Shown here piece after piece: positions 11,958 through 21,828 of a stretch of 64,000 bases of DNA. Source of the stretch: Quercus robur (taxonomy: Eukaryota; Streptophyta; Magnoliopsida; Fagales; Fagaceae); NCBI RefSeq assembly GCF_932294415.1, contig NC_065538.1:11104330-11168329 (forward strand), given 5' to 3'. Numbering within the stretch: position 1 is the stretch's first letter; each line of letters opens with the position of its first letter. Below the pieces are notes generated by a model. The model was not told where the DNA came from and did no database searches. It saw only the letters and a program-made list of their open reading frames with translations. A program made the position numbers and the translations under genes.

Positions 11958-14900
11958 ATGGTACTCACGCGCTCGATGGCAACCACTAACGACGTCCACG
12001 AAGAAGCCCCTATGACTGCCCTCGAGAGACAGGTCAAGACGCTCGCCGCAGCCGTGGAGCGCCTCACCAAGCGAAACCACGACCTGGTAGAGCAGCTGAA
12101 TCAAAAGAGTGTGGCGGTGAATAGCCAGGGAGATCAAGAAGGGAACAGTGCGGAGAGGAGAAATAACGACGGACCGCAGGAGAGCAACGCACCGAGCAAA
12201 CAAGTGCGACGGGACACTAGCATCCCTTCAGTGACGGATACAGCTCCACAACCCATCATCGCGGAAATGCAGGCGATGAAGGAGCAGATGGAAGTGCTGA
12301 TGAACGCTCTCAAGGGGCGAGTGTCCAGTGACCTTGACGACCTTGTCAACCGGACCGACTCGCCATTTACGGCGTCCGTCAATTCCTTCCCCCTGCCGAG
12401 CAAGTTCCGCATGCCAAGTATGGACAGTTATGACGGAATAAGGGACCCTCTCGATCACCTAGAGACCTTCAAAACCCTGATGCACCTTCAGGGAGTGGCA
12501 GACGCAATTATGTGTAGGGCATTCCCTACAACCCTGAAGGGCGCGGCGAGGATTTGGTTCAGCCGACTAACACCAAACTCCATCGGCACCTTCAAGGAGC
12601 TGAGCGCTCAGTTCACAACACACTTCATTGGAGGACATCGGTACAAGAAATCCACGGCTTGTCTGATGAACATCAAGCAGAGAGAGGAGGAGACGTTACG
12701 GGCCTACATATCACGCTTCAATAAAGAAGCGCTCTCGATTGACGAAGCCGACGACAAAATATTGGTGGCCGCGTTCACAAACGGGCTGAAGGGGGGTAAG
12801 TTTTTGTTCTCCCTATACAAAAACGACCCAAAGACAATGTCGGAGGTGCTTTACAGGGCCACCAAGTATATGAACGCTGAAGACGCTCTACTAGCAAGAG
12901 AAGACAGACCAAAGAAAAGAGACAGACAAGAGGATCCCCGACAGGACCAGGGGCGGAAAAAAGGACGGATGGGAGATCGAAGGGACGAGAGACGTCCAAA
13001 ACCCATGGGTGGAAGGTTCACAAGTTTCACCCCGTTGACCGCTCCGATAGACCAAGTCCTAATGCAGATTAAGGACGAAGGATCCCTGACGTTTCCGGGA
13101 AAGCTGAAGAGTGATCCCAACAAAAGGTCAAGAGACAAATATTGCCGCTTCCACCGTGACCATGGTCACGACACTGTCGATTGTTACGACTTGAAGCAAC
13201 AAATCGAAAACCTTATCCGACAAGGAAAGCTGAAGAAGTTCGTCAGCAAGGAAAGAATGGATCAACCCCAACAAGAACAACACCCCCGTCGAGAAAACGA
13301 GCGGCCAAGGCCCCCAATAGGGGACATAAGGATGATAATTGGAGGAACAGCTGCGGCCGGATCGTCCAAAAAGGCTCGCAAAACGTACCTTCGGATGGTA
13401 CAGAATGTCCAATTAGCAGGCACAGTGCCAAAGATGGCAAGAAGGGAAGGCCCTATTATCGGGTTCTCGGAAGAGGATGCAAGGCGCCTACACCATCCAC
13501 ATGACGATGCCCTCGTCGTCACCTTGCGGGCAGGCGATTACAACATCCACCGAGTGTTGGTCGACAACGGTAGTTCGGCCGACATCTTGTATTATCCGGC
13601 GTTCCAACAAATGAGGATTGATAGGGAGCTGCTGATACCAACAAACGCCCCGCTCGTTGGTTTCGGAGGGAGTAGAATCTTCCCTTTGGGCGCAGTCACG
13701 TTATCGGTGACGGTAGGAGATTACCCACAACAAATCACCAAGGACGTAACATTCTTGGTGGTCGATTGCTCGTCAGCCTACAATGCTATTATTGGGCGAC
13801 CCACGCTCAACTCGTGGAAGGCGGCAACATCAACTTACCACCTGATGATCAAGTTCCCAACAGAGTATGGGGTAGGAGAGCTACGCGGAAGTCAAATTGC
13901 CGCACGAGAATGCTACGTAGCTATGATGGAGGTGGAAGACCAGATCCAGGCTTTGAACATAGAAGAGCACCGAACGACGACAGAACCTACAGAGAAGCTA
14001 GAGGAGATAACTCTCGACGGTTCCAATCCAGACCGAACCACCAGGATCGGAACGCTTGCAAAACCCGCAATCCGTCAAGAGCTCGTGGCTTTCTTGAGAA
14101 GCAATAAGGATGTGTTCGCCTGGAGCCATGACGATATGCCAGGAATCGATCCCTCGGTCATGGTACATAAGTTGAACGTGTTGCCCTCGTTTCCACCCGT
14201 CCGACAAAAGAAGAGAGTATTCGCCCCGGAACGAGACCAAGCAATAGCGGAAGAGGTCCGCAAACTCCAAGATGCAAGCTTCATCAGGGAAGTCTACTAC
14301 CCCGATTGGCTGGCGAATGTGGTAATGGTGAAGAAAACGAGTGGCAAATGGCGGATGTGCGTGGACTTCACCGATCTTAACAAAGCATGCCCCAAAGATA
14401 GCTATCCCCTTCCAAGGGTCGACATCCTAGTGGACTCGACGGCTCAACACCAATTGCTAAGCTTCATGGATGCTTTCTCGGGTTATAACCAGATCCACAT
14501 GCACGAGGACGACCAGGAGAAGACTTCGTTTGTAACCAGTCAAGGTCTCTTCTGTTACAAAGTCATGCCATTCGGTCTGAAGAATGCAGGGGCAACATAC
14601 CAGAGACTAATGAACAAGATGTTCGCACAGCAAATCGGGAGGAACGTCCAAGTTTATGTCGACGACATGCTGGTGAAGAGCCGGAAGGAGGAAGACCATT
14701 TGGAAGATCTCAAGGAAACATTCGGCACACTCCGATCCTACAACATGAAGCTCAATCCAGGAAAGTGCGCGTTTGGTGTAACGGCAGGAAAATTCCTAGG
14801 ATTCATGGTATCTCAAAGGGGGATCGAAGCTAACCCGGACAAAATCCGAGCCATAATGGAGATGGCCCCCCCGAGAAACGTGAAGGAAGTACAGAGCCTT

Positions 14901-17186
14901 AACGGCAAGGTAGCGGCATTGAATAGATTCGTGTCGAGAGCGACGGACAAATGTTTACCTTTCTTCCGAACATTGAAAAAGTCATTCGAGTGGACGGACG
15001 AGTGTCAACGAGCATTCGAGGAGTTAAAAATCTATCTATCTTCGCCACCTCTACTGAGCCCCTCGCAACCAGGTGAAGAGCTCTTCCTCTATTTGGCCGT
15101 CTCCACTGTGGCCGTCAGCGCGGCCTTAATCAGAGAGGAGGACAGGGCACAGAAGCCCGTGTACTACGCCAGCCGGGCGCTCCGCGATGCCGAGGAAAGA
15201 TACCAACCTATGGAGAAACTCGCTTTTGCGTTGGTCACGGCGGCTCGCAAGCTCAAGCCCTACTTTCAAGCCCATACCGTGAACGTAATAACCGACAAGC
15301 CCTTGCGAAGGGCACTAAGTAATCCTGAGGCCGCAGGTCGACTGACGCTGTGGGCAATAGAATTGAGTGAGTTTGACATCAAATACCGTCCACGTGTGGC
15401 CATTAAAGGACAAGCTGTAGCCGACTTCATAGCAGAATTTACGCATGACGCGGACAAGGGGGCAGAAGAACCCCCCCAGTGGAACATCTACACCGACGGA
15501 TCATCCAATAAGCGAGTTGGAGGAGCCGGCATAATATTGCTGTCACCTGAAGGAGACGAGATTGAATCTATGATCCGTCTCGACTTCCCCATTACCAACA
15601 ACGAAGCAGAATACGAAGCGGTAGCAGCAGGACTCGACCTGGTCAAAGCCGCCGGAGCTGAAAGTGTGGTCGTGCATTGCGACTCTCAAGTCGTGACCAA
15701 TCAAGTAAACGGAGATTATGAATGCAAAGGGGAAAGGTTGAAGAGATATCTTGATCAAGTGAGGGCTAGAGTCGACGGGCTGAAAGCAATATTCGTCCAG
15801 ATCCCCAGGGGAGACAATGAGCCCGCTGATCGGCTAGCCAAAGCCGCTTCAGCAGAACATATGATAACACCGGGTAATGTGCTTTCCTTTGTTCAAATCT
15901 TTCCGCTAATAGACCCCGACAACATGCAGGAGATACGCTCCGAAAGAAACTGGACTACGCAGATAACTTCATACCTAAAGGACGGGATATTGCCTGAAGA
16001 GAAGGAGGCAGCGAGAAAGTTAAAAGTCCGAGCAGCAAGGTTCGTCTTGATAAAAGACATTCTTTACAAGAGAGGTTTCTCCCGTCCTTACCTAAGATGT
16101 CTCGGGGTTGAAGAGGCAGACTACGTGATGAGGGAAGTACACGAAGGAATATGCGGGAATCATTCTGGATCGCGGTCGTTGGTGCACAAACTGCTACGAG
16201 CTGGGTATTACTGGCCGACCATGCAAAAGGATGCTGAGTCCTACGTTAAAAGATGCGACAAATGCCAGAGGTTCAGCAATTTTATCGGACAGCCAGCTGA
16301 AGAGCTAACCCCCATAACGGCTCCATGGCCGTTCGCTCAGTGGGGACTGGACATCATGGGACCTTTCCCAACGGCGATAAGGCAGTTAAAGTTCTTGGTA
16401 GTGGGTATTGACTACTTCACGAAATGGGTAGAAGCAGAAGCCTTGGCCACCATTACAGAAAAGAACATTAGAAGTTTTGTCTGGCGAAGCATAGTATGTA
16501 GGTTTGGTATCCCTAGAGTCCTTATCTCAGATAACGGGAGGCAGTTCGATAACGGCCCCTTCCGTGATTTCTGCACACAGCTAGGGATAAAAAACCACTA
16601 CTCATCACCCGCCCATCCTCAGGCTAACGGTCAGGTTGAGGTCACAAACCGATCCCTGCTAAAGATTATCAAGACTCGGCTCGAGGGGGCAAAGGGCATA
16701 TGGCCAGAAGAATTGCCAAGCATACTGTGGGCGTATAGGACAACGGCGAGGACTCCGACAGGAGAGACACCGTTTCGACTGACATACGGGAGCGAGGCAG
16801 TCATCCCAGCAGAAGTTGGGCTCACAAGCTACAGGGTTCACAACCACGACGAGGGCAGGAATGACGAATCCACGAGGCTACAGCTGGACCTTATAGATGA
16901 GGTCAGGTCGGCTGCAGAGCAGAGGATCGCTAGATACCAGGATCGCATGTCCAGGCATTTCAACTCCCGGGTCCGACAAAGAAGCTTCCAAGTAGGAGAC
17001 CTCGTACTCAGGAGGGTCATGGGTGCAACAAGAGACCCTACACAGGGAAAACTCGGCCCCAACTGGGAAGGACCTTACAGAGTTGCGTCGTGGAAAAGGA
17101 AGGGAACATACCACCTGGAGACAGTAGACGGAGAAAAGCTGCCGCATCCGTGGAATGCTGAGCACTTGAGGAAATACTACCAGTGA
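11958..17186 (+). CDS. gag-pol: Gag-pol polyprotein (Ty3/gypsy, Tat lineage)
   Basis: One frame of 1,742 codons plus stop. I place the start at the ATG at 11958; an upstream in-frame extension has no ATG, and a second ATG follows at 11976. Approximate domain order: Gag core from residue 143; a CX3HX4HX4C zinc knuckle near 396; aspartic protease with DNGSSAD near 535; reverse transcriptase with YVDD at 900-903; a first, connection-like RNase H near 1030-1120; a second RNase H starting at the TDGSS motif near 1180; integrase HHCC near 1395-1436 and catalytic D1465, D1525, E1561 (35 residues between the last two). A basic C-terminal integrase tail ends the protein. No stop or frameshift is present, so the product could be active. 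Gag and Pol are not separated by a frameshift, so cleavage would rely on the protease. Confidence 0.96.
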   Translation: MVLTRSMATTNDVHEEAPMTALERQVKTLAAAVERLTKRNHDLVEQLNQKSVAVNSQGDQEGNSAERRNNDGPQESNAPSKQVRRDTSIPSVTDTAPQPIIAEMQAMKEQMEVLMNALKGRVSSDLDDLVNRTDSPFTASVNSFPLPSKFRMPSMDSYDGIRDPLDHLETFKTLMHLQGVADAIMCRAFPTTLKGAARIWFSRLTPNSIGTFKELSAQFTTHFIGGHRYKKSTACLMNIKQREEETLRAYISRFNKEALSIDEADDKILVAAFTNGLKGGKFLFSLYKNDPKTMSEVLYRATKYMNAEDALLAREDRPKKRDRQEDPRQDQGRKKGRMGDRRDERRPKPMGGRFTSFTPLTAPIDQVLMQIKDEGSLTFPGKLKSDPNKRSRDKYCRFHRDHGHDTVDCYDLKQQIENLIRQGKLKKFVSKERMDQPQQEQHPRRENERPRPPIGDIRMIIGGTAAAGSSKKARKTYLRMVQNVQLAGTVPKMARREGPIIGFSEEDARRLHHPHDDALVVTLRAGDYNIHRVLVDNGSSADILYYPAFQQMRIDRELLIPTNAPLVGFGGSRIFPLGAVTLSVTVGDYPQQITKDVTFLVVDCSSAYNAIIGRPTLNSWKAATSTYHLMIKFPTEYGVGELRGSQIAARECYVAMMEVEDQIQALNIEEHRTTTEPTEKLEEITLDGSNPDRTTRIGTLAKPAIRQELVAFLRSNKDVFAWSHDDMPGIDPSVMVHKLNVLPSFPPVRQKKRVFAPERDQAIAEEVRKLQDASFIREVYYPDWLANVVMVKKTSGKWRMCVDFTDLNKACPKDSYPLPRVDILVDSTAQHQLLSFMDAFSGYNQIHMHEDDQEKTSFVTSQGLFCYKVMPFGLKNAGATYQRLMNKMFAQQIGRNVQVYVDDMLVKSRKEEDHLEDLKETFGTLRSYNMKLNPGKCAFGVTAGKFLGFMVSQRGIEANPDKIRAIMEMAPPRNVKEVQSLNGKVAALNRFVSRATDKCLPFFRTLKKSFEWTDECQRAFEELKIYLSSPPLLSPSQPGEELFLYLAVSTVAVSAALIREEDRAQKPVYYASRALRDAEERYQPMEKLAFALVTAARKLKPYFQAHTVNVITDKPLRRALSNPEAAGRLTLWAIELSEFDIKYRPRVAIKGQAVADFIAEFTHDADKGAEEPPQWNIYTDGSSNKRVGGAGIILLSPEGDEIESMIRLDFPITNNEAEYEAVAAGLDLVKAAGAESVVVHCDSQVVTNQVNGDYECKGERLKRYLDQVRARVDGLKAIFVQIPRGDNEPADRLAKAASAEHMITPGNVLSFVQIFPLIDPDNMQEIRSERNWTTQITSYLKDGILPEEKEAARKLKVRAARFVLIKDILYKRGFSRPYLRCLGVEEADYVMREVHEGICGNHSGSRSLVHKLLRAGYYWPTMQKDAESYVKRCDKCQRFSNFIGQPAEELTPITAPWPFAQWGLDIMGPFPTAIRQLKFLVVGIDYFTKWVEAEALATITEKNIRSFVWRSIVCRFGIPRVLISDNGRQFDNGPFRDFCTQLGIKNHYSSPAHPQANGQVEVTNRSLLKIIKTRLEGAKGIWPEELPSILWAYRTTARTPTGETPFRLTYGSEAVIPAEVGLTSYRVHNHDEGRNDESTRLQLDLIDEVRSAAEQRIARYQDRMSRHFNSRVRQRSFQVGDLVLRRVMGATRDPTQGKLGPNWEGPYRVASWKRKGTYHLETVDGEKLPHPWNAEHLRKYYQ

Positions 17187-17450
17187 TAACGACACGACAA
17201 CCAGTTTTTCCTTTAAGACTTTTTGACATTATTAACTTTTCCATCAACTGTTTAACTATTTTTGCTACAATCTTGTCGTGCCTTTTTTTTAAGCCCGGGG
17301 GGGCAGGCACTTTTCCTTTACGTATTTTCTATCAACTTTGGTTTTCTACTTGGATGTCATTACAATTGTCCACAAAATAACTGAATTCCACCAAATAGAC
17401 GGATACAAAATCGACGGATAAGCCTACGAGGATTATCACTTTCAACAAAG
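17187..17450. other. Post-pol untranslated region of the retrotransposon
   Basis: AT-rich after the stop codon, with a G-run near 17297-17303 (AAGCCCGGGGGGGCAGGC). GACGGAT motifs appear from about 17398 and lead into the tandem array. No gene. Confidence 0.6.
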
Positions 17451-18187
17451 AGTCCACAAAGTGGACGGATCACCAACGTGATTAAACATTAGTCCACAAG
17501 TGGACGGATCACTAAGGTGATTGAACATAAGTCCACAAAGTGGACGGATCACTAAGGTGGTTCAACGAGTCCACAAAGTGGACGGATCACTAAGGTGACT
17601 AAACAAGTCTACAGTGGACAGATCACTAAGGTGATTGAACATAAGTCCACAAAGTGGACGGATCACTAAGGTGGTTCAACGAGTCCACAAAGTGGACGGA
17701 TCACTAAGGTGACTAAACAGATCACAAAGTGGACGGATCACTAAGGTGATTAAACGTAGTTCCACACAGTGGACGGGTCACTAAGGTGAACATAATTCCA
17801 CAAAGTGGACGGATCACTAAGGTGATGAAACATAAGCCACAAAGTGGACGGATCACTAAGGTGAATGAACACAAGTCCACAACGTGGACGGATCACTAAG
17901 GTGATTAAACGAGTCCACAAAGTGGACGGATCACTAAGGTGACTACACAAGTCTACAGTGGACAGATCACTAAGGTGATTAAACAAGTCCACAGTGGACG
18001 GATCACTAAGTTGATAAAACATAAGTCCATAAAGTGGACGGATCACTAAGCTGATTGAACATTAAGTCCACATAGTGGACGGATCACTAAAGTAAACGTA
18101 GTTCCACACAGTGGACGTGTCACTAAGGTGATGATACATAAATCCACGCAGTGGACGGATCACTAAACGTAAGTTCACAGTGGACGG
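17451..18187. repeat. Minisatellite array of about 20 two-hairpin units
   Basis: The units are about 36-40 bp, with consensus pieces GTCCACAAAGTGGACGG and ATCACTAAGGTGAT plus a spacer of the type TAAACATAA. Each unit therefore holds two adjacent dyads: GTCCAC/GTGGAC with a 1-3 nt loop, and ATCAC/GTGAT with a TAAG loop. Most differences between units fall in the loops or spacer, or give G-T wobble pairs. The array lies between gag-pol and the tail of the opposite-strand gene. Tandem repeats here are common in Tat elements; the double dyad is a direct observation. Confidence 0.93.
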
Positions 18188-18652
18188 ACTATCCAACGGG
18201 GATAAATAAAAGAGCACGTACGAAAAATGGACGGACAACTAACAACGTTAATTTCCGTAAGTTCATTCAAGTGTCAACAACACCGCAAAATGGACGGATC
18301 CTTATAATAAACCTCCGAAACTAGACGGAGGAAAATTCTCACGGATGTAAGTGCTCAATCAACAAAAAATAAAAAAAAAAAAAAAAATAAAAAAATAAAA
18401 AAAAATTACTAGGTCCGCCATATGGACGGAGTATCACGTACAAACAAAATATTCTCATACAAGCCCTTCCTTAGGAAAGAGGACGGACCTTTGAGCAAAG
18501 TACCAAGCAATTATAGAAAGGATATATGAACATTAAGCCAAAAGCCCAAAAGGCAAGTGTTTAATACAATTAAAGAAGACGGACAGTTCTGATATGTAAA
18601 TAAATAAATAAAAAAAAGGGACGGATGGTTCTCAAAGTAAATTACATTAACA
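18188..18652. other. Region between minisatellite and opposite-strand gene
   Basis: Scattered GACGGA motifs and an A-rich tract at about 18364-18412. On the minus strand this is the 3' flank of the spliced gene that ends at 18653, so its polyadenylation region should be here. I see no further frame. Confidence 0.55.
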
Positions 18653-20801
18653 TCAATCTGCCTTTTGTTCGGCGACCTGGACGTCCTTCGACGGGGCGGA
18701 TTCTCCGTCTCCTGGAGCAACATCTTCGCCAAAGAGGAACTCCGTATTTTCTGAAGCGACGGGGAGGGCAGAGGTCTGGGCTTGGTCCTCAAGTTTGACC
18801 ATTGATAAATCCAGCTCTGGATAGGCGTTCTTGACTTGACGGAGAGAATCGTCGAAGCCTTGAAGGAAAGAGTCTGACAGCTCGCCCAAGCAGGACTCTG
18901 AGCATCGGTACTCCTCGACGGCTACCTCCTTCGCATGACGGATCTCTTCCTTTAGTGCTTTGATCTCCGCCTCCCTTTTCTCGATGACCGTCAGCGCAGA
19001 GGCCGTCTTTTCCTCCAGCTCCTTCCTCGCCTTCTCAGAAAGCTCCAGCTTCCTCTCCATCTTGGACCTCCATTGATGGAGTTGTCCGAGCTCTTCCTCC
19101 GTCTGCTCTGCCTTTGCGCGAACCCGGTCCAAGGCACTCTCACGGTTGAGACACCGGTCCAGTAGACCCTTCATCATGACCAAGGACTGCGAGTAGAAAA
19201 GAGACCGTCACATAATGTAAATAAAAAAAAAAGAAGAGAAAAAAGAAAAGTATAGAAACTTATTTGACATAGCCAACCTGAGCGACGGAAAAGAGGCCCG
19301 TCTCCCCCATGGCCTCCGTCGAATGGTTCCCCAGATCTTCGTAGTCTTCTGCCGTGATGATGGACGACAGCTTCTCCAATGCATACTTGGAGTCGTCGCG
19401 GAGAAGGGAAGGAGGTCTCTCTTGCTTACCCTCCGGGGCCGTCATCAGTCCTTTACCCGTCCCCTTCTTAGCTGGGGTGACGGTCTTGATACCCTCAGCC
19501 ATTAAACCAACCACAGGTTCAAGTGAGACCTTTGGTTGCTTGAATGGACGGTCAGATTTTGATGTTGGTTTCCTCTTAGGTGCTGAAGCCGACACCTTAG
19601 GAACCACCTCGCCGGATTCCCTCTTCTTGACGGCTTGGGATTTGATCAGGGCTCTCCTTTTTGCGTCCTCCATCTCTGCAAATAATGACGGATGAAATTA
19701 AAACAGAATAAAGCTAAGTAAATGGCAAAGTAAAGTCTACGGGCTTACGTCTATGAACGCGCTCGTCGTATCTTATTGCTTCTTGGGTGGGCTCAGGACC
19801 GTCGCAGTACCAATGTATGGTCCTCGGATTCACCAACTTAGCCCAAGTCCTTTCCTCCGGCGTAGTCTTCTTGCAAACCTTTTCAAGAAAGCTAAACTCC
19901 TCGAGGCTGACTTGAGGGCGCCGTCTACCTGCAAAGAAAAATGATCAAGATATACACATATAACTGGACGGATATGAAGGGCAGTACAAAATTTAGACGG
20001 ATGCATACGTGTCTGATTTATAACTGCCCAAGTTGTGTCGACGGGCATGTAATCCGTCTCCCCTGGATGGTTCATCCATCGGTCACCCTCCAGGAAGAAG
20101 TACCGACTCTTCCAGTCTCTATTTGAGTCTGGGGTCTCAAAGATCACCTTCAACAAGGGGCTCCGACTGGCAAAACTGTACATCCCCCTTGATCCCGAGA
20201 TCTCGTCTGGACGGTAACAGTGAAGAAATTCACGGACCGTCAACTTCCTTTCCCCGTTTGACATTGCACCGTAAAGAATCTCCATGGCTATGAAGACCCT
20301 CCAGGCGTTAGGGGATATCTGGGTGACGGACAACCCTAGATACTGCAAGAGTTCCCTATGAAGTGTAGAAAGCGGGAATCGAAGTCCAGCCTTCAATGCC
20401 TGCTCGTACACTCCTACGCCGTCTACCCCTTCGTAATAACACTTCTCCGACCCATATGGTAGACGGATGGAGACATAGTCTGGGATTTGGAAGTTGGTCC
20501 TGAAGGTGCTGAAATGTTTTTCCCTGATGACAGATGTAAACCTATGCACAGTCCACTCTGGCAACATGATGAACTGCCTTAGTCCATCAGCGCCTACGAC
20601 GGACTCCAGTGGTTGATCCCCGTCATCATCGGAACCCTCTACTTCGACTATCTCCACATCCTCATTTGTTGAGGACGAAGAGGAGGCAGACGGACTCCTA
20701 TCTTCGCCGGGGCTCTCTTGGTCTTTATGACCGGACGGGTATACATCCTCGTATTCCGTCCCATCACGAACCACCGACTGGTTACTTGACGCACTAGACA
20801 T
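18653..20801 (-). CDS. Spliced opposite-strand gene inside the retrotransposon (putative gypsy-type transposon protein)
   Basis: Four minus-strand exons join in frame: 20801-20009, 19928-19749, 19675-19278 and 19186-18653. The introns are 80, 73 and 91 nt, all GT-AG, and the product is 634 residues with a stop at 18653. The N-terminus is Ser/Asp/Glu-rich and low complexity. A globular part, about residues 70-330, resembles the plant family annotated as 'putative gypsy type transposon' (Transposase_28-like; assigned from memory of the family, not searched). It is followed by a basic Lys/Arg stretch that could act as a nuclear signal, then a long heptad-rich coiled coil in the last exon and an acidic tail. 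Extra opposite-strand frames in Tat elements are known; their role is not. The frame survives all three splices without a stop, which argues for selection on the protein. The splice sites are inferred by eye. Confidence 0.85.
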
Positions 20802-20804
20802 TTC

Positions 20805-20923
20805 CTACAATTGACAATAAAACCTAAGACCGACGGGTTTGAAAGTGTTGACGGGTATGGAAAGCCTAACAACAATGCATGGACGAAAATGTAACTTGAC
20901 TATAGTAAATTAGAAGCACTTAC
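20805..20923 (-). other. Leader intron of the opposite-strand gene
   Basis: On the minus strand a donor GTAAGTGC begins at 20923 and an acceptor TTGTAG ends at 20805, four bases upstream of the ATG at 20801. The sites are strong and the size (119 nt) matches plant introns. It would place an intron in the 5' untranslated leader. Confidence 0.65.
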
Positions 20924-21083
20924 CGAACTTAGCAGAGGATAGGTGACGGTTGGTGTAATCAGCAAGTATTCGTCCTCGACGGATTGCACTGATAAGGTTG
21001 ACGGCTTTGCTCTGACAGGGTTGACGGCTTCGCTCTGACAAGTGTTTTCTGAGTGAAAATTGAAAAATGAAAGAGTAAGGCGC

Positions 21084-21096
21084 CTTATATATATAG
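21084..21096 (-). promoter_or_regulatory. TATA box for the opposite-strand gene
   Basis: Read on the minus strand: CTATATATATAAGG. It lies about 285 bp upstream of the ATG at 20801 and about 160 bp upstream of the leader-intron donor, a sensible position for a core promoter pointing away from the 3' LTR. Confidence 0.65.
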
Positions 21097-21155
21097 GAAG
21101 TGCACGGAAGACGAAGCGACACTTCGATCCTATACAACGACCATTCAGAGAGTGA

Positions 21156-21161
21156 CACGTG
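21156..21161. promoter_or_regulatory. G-box (CACGTG)
   Basis: Palindromic CACGTG in the context ACACGTGGC, 60 bp upstream of the minus-strand TATA box. This is the core bound by plant bZIP/bHLH factors and the ABRE core, so the opposite-strand gene could respond to stress or light. Regulation is inferred. Confidence 0.5.
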
Positions 21162-21319
21162 GCATGCTTAATAAATGCTGACAACCTGTCAGTACGTACC
21201 AACAGATTTGTACCTGCCATGTATCCGTCAACTTGATGATTCTTCCTTTGACGGGTTGATCCAGCTGGGACCGTCGTTCTATCTTGCCTGAATCCGTCAT
21301 AGCCATATGTAAGGACCGT

Positions 21320-21365
21320 CACCCCACTGATCCTTTGACCTTAAAGGTGACGGATCATTGGGGTG
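21320..21365. other. Hairpin abutting the polypurine tract
   Basis: The left arm CACCCCACTGATCC (21320-21333) and right arm GGATCATTGGGGTG (21352-21365) pair at 13 of 14 positions around an 18-nt loop that holds a further CCTT/AAGG dyad. The right arm overlaps the start of the purine tract. Confidence 0.75.
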
Positions 21366-21376
21366 AAGGGGGCAAC
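21360..21376 (+). other. Polypurine tract
   Basis: GGGGTGAAGGGGGCAAC lies immediately before the 3' LTR and is expected to prime plus-strand DNA synthesis. Confidence 0.8.
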
Positions 21377-21828
21377 TGAAGATGATAAAATATTGGGCAT
21401 GATGGGCTTACCTTAATGGGCCTGACGGATTGGGCCTCTTGGGCCTGCGTAAGTACGGTCCCAGCTTTGAAGGCCCATCACTACTAACGCAGCAAGGGCC
21501 CATGGTCCGGTAATGAGAATCCTTGCTCACCACGTTTGGAAGAATTGGGAATAGAGTCCCACATTGAAAAGATGTGGGAACCAAAAAGGGAAAGTCAACC
21601 CCTTATCACTATAAAAGGCGTAATACCCACAGAAATCGAGGTATGCTTTTATGAACCCTCTCTAACGCACTAAGTAAAACAGAGGAATTCTAACTTGACC
21701 GTCGGAGAGTCTTTGGCCGGCACCACACCGGTGCTCTCTGAAGGATTCTTTAGTTTTCTTCGTCGTGCAGGTTCAATTCGAGTCGCGAGTACGGTGTGAC
21801 CCATTGGTGACGGTTTTCGACGTCATCA
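21377..21828 (+). repeat. 3' LTR
   Basis: 452 bp with TG...CA ends, one base different from the 5' LTR. It is followed by the target duplication CTGCT at 21829-21833. Confidence 0.97.

Larger units (their letters stand above)
11454..21828 (+). mobile_element. Complete Tat-lineage Ty3/gypsy LTR retrotransposon
   Basis: This 10,375-bp element is flanked by the 5-bp target duplication CTGCT (11449-11453 and 21829-21833). It has two 452-bp LTRs with TG...CA ends that differ at one base, a primer-binding site directly after the 5' LTR, one uninterrupted gag-pol frame, a 4.2-kb region downstream of pol, and a purine tract before the 3' LTR. Two RNase H domains after the reverse transcriptase, and long post-pol sequence with tandem repeats and an opposite-strand gene, are typical of the plant Tat branch (Retand-like). 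Nothing visible is broken, so it may be autonomous. It inserted into the Tourist-like element at 11434. Confidence 0.96.

Noticed and set aside
11850-17310. Many minus-strand and alternative-frame open stretches over gag-pol
   Set aside because: They are shadows of the gag-pol frame; none shows domains or splice logic.
17451-18187. Regular repeats that could be mistaken for a CRISPR array
   Set aside because: The spacers are not unique, the unit is about 37-40 bp throughout, and the setting is a plant retrotransposon.
20900-21322. 140-codon minus-strand frame upstream of the spliced gene
   Set aside because: It overlaps the predicted promoter, leader and leader intron and shows no domain.
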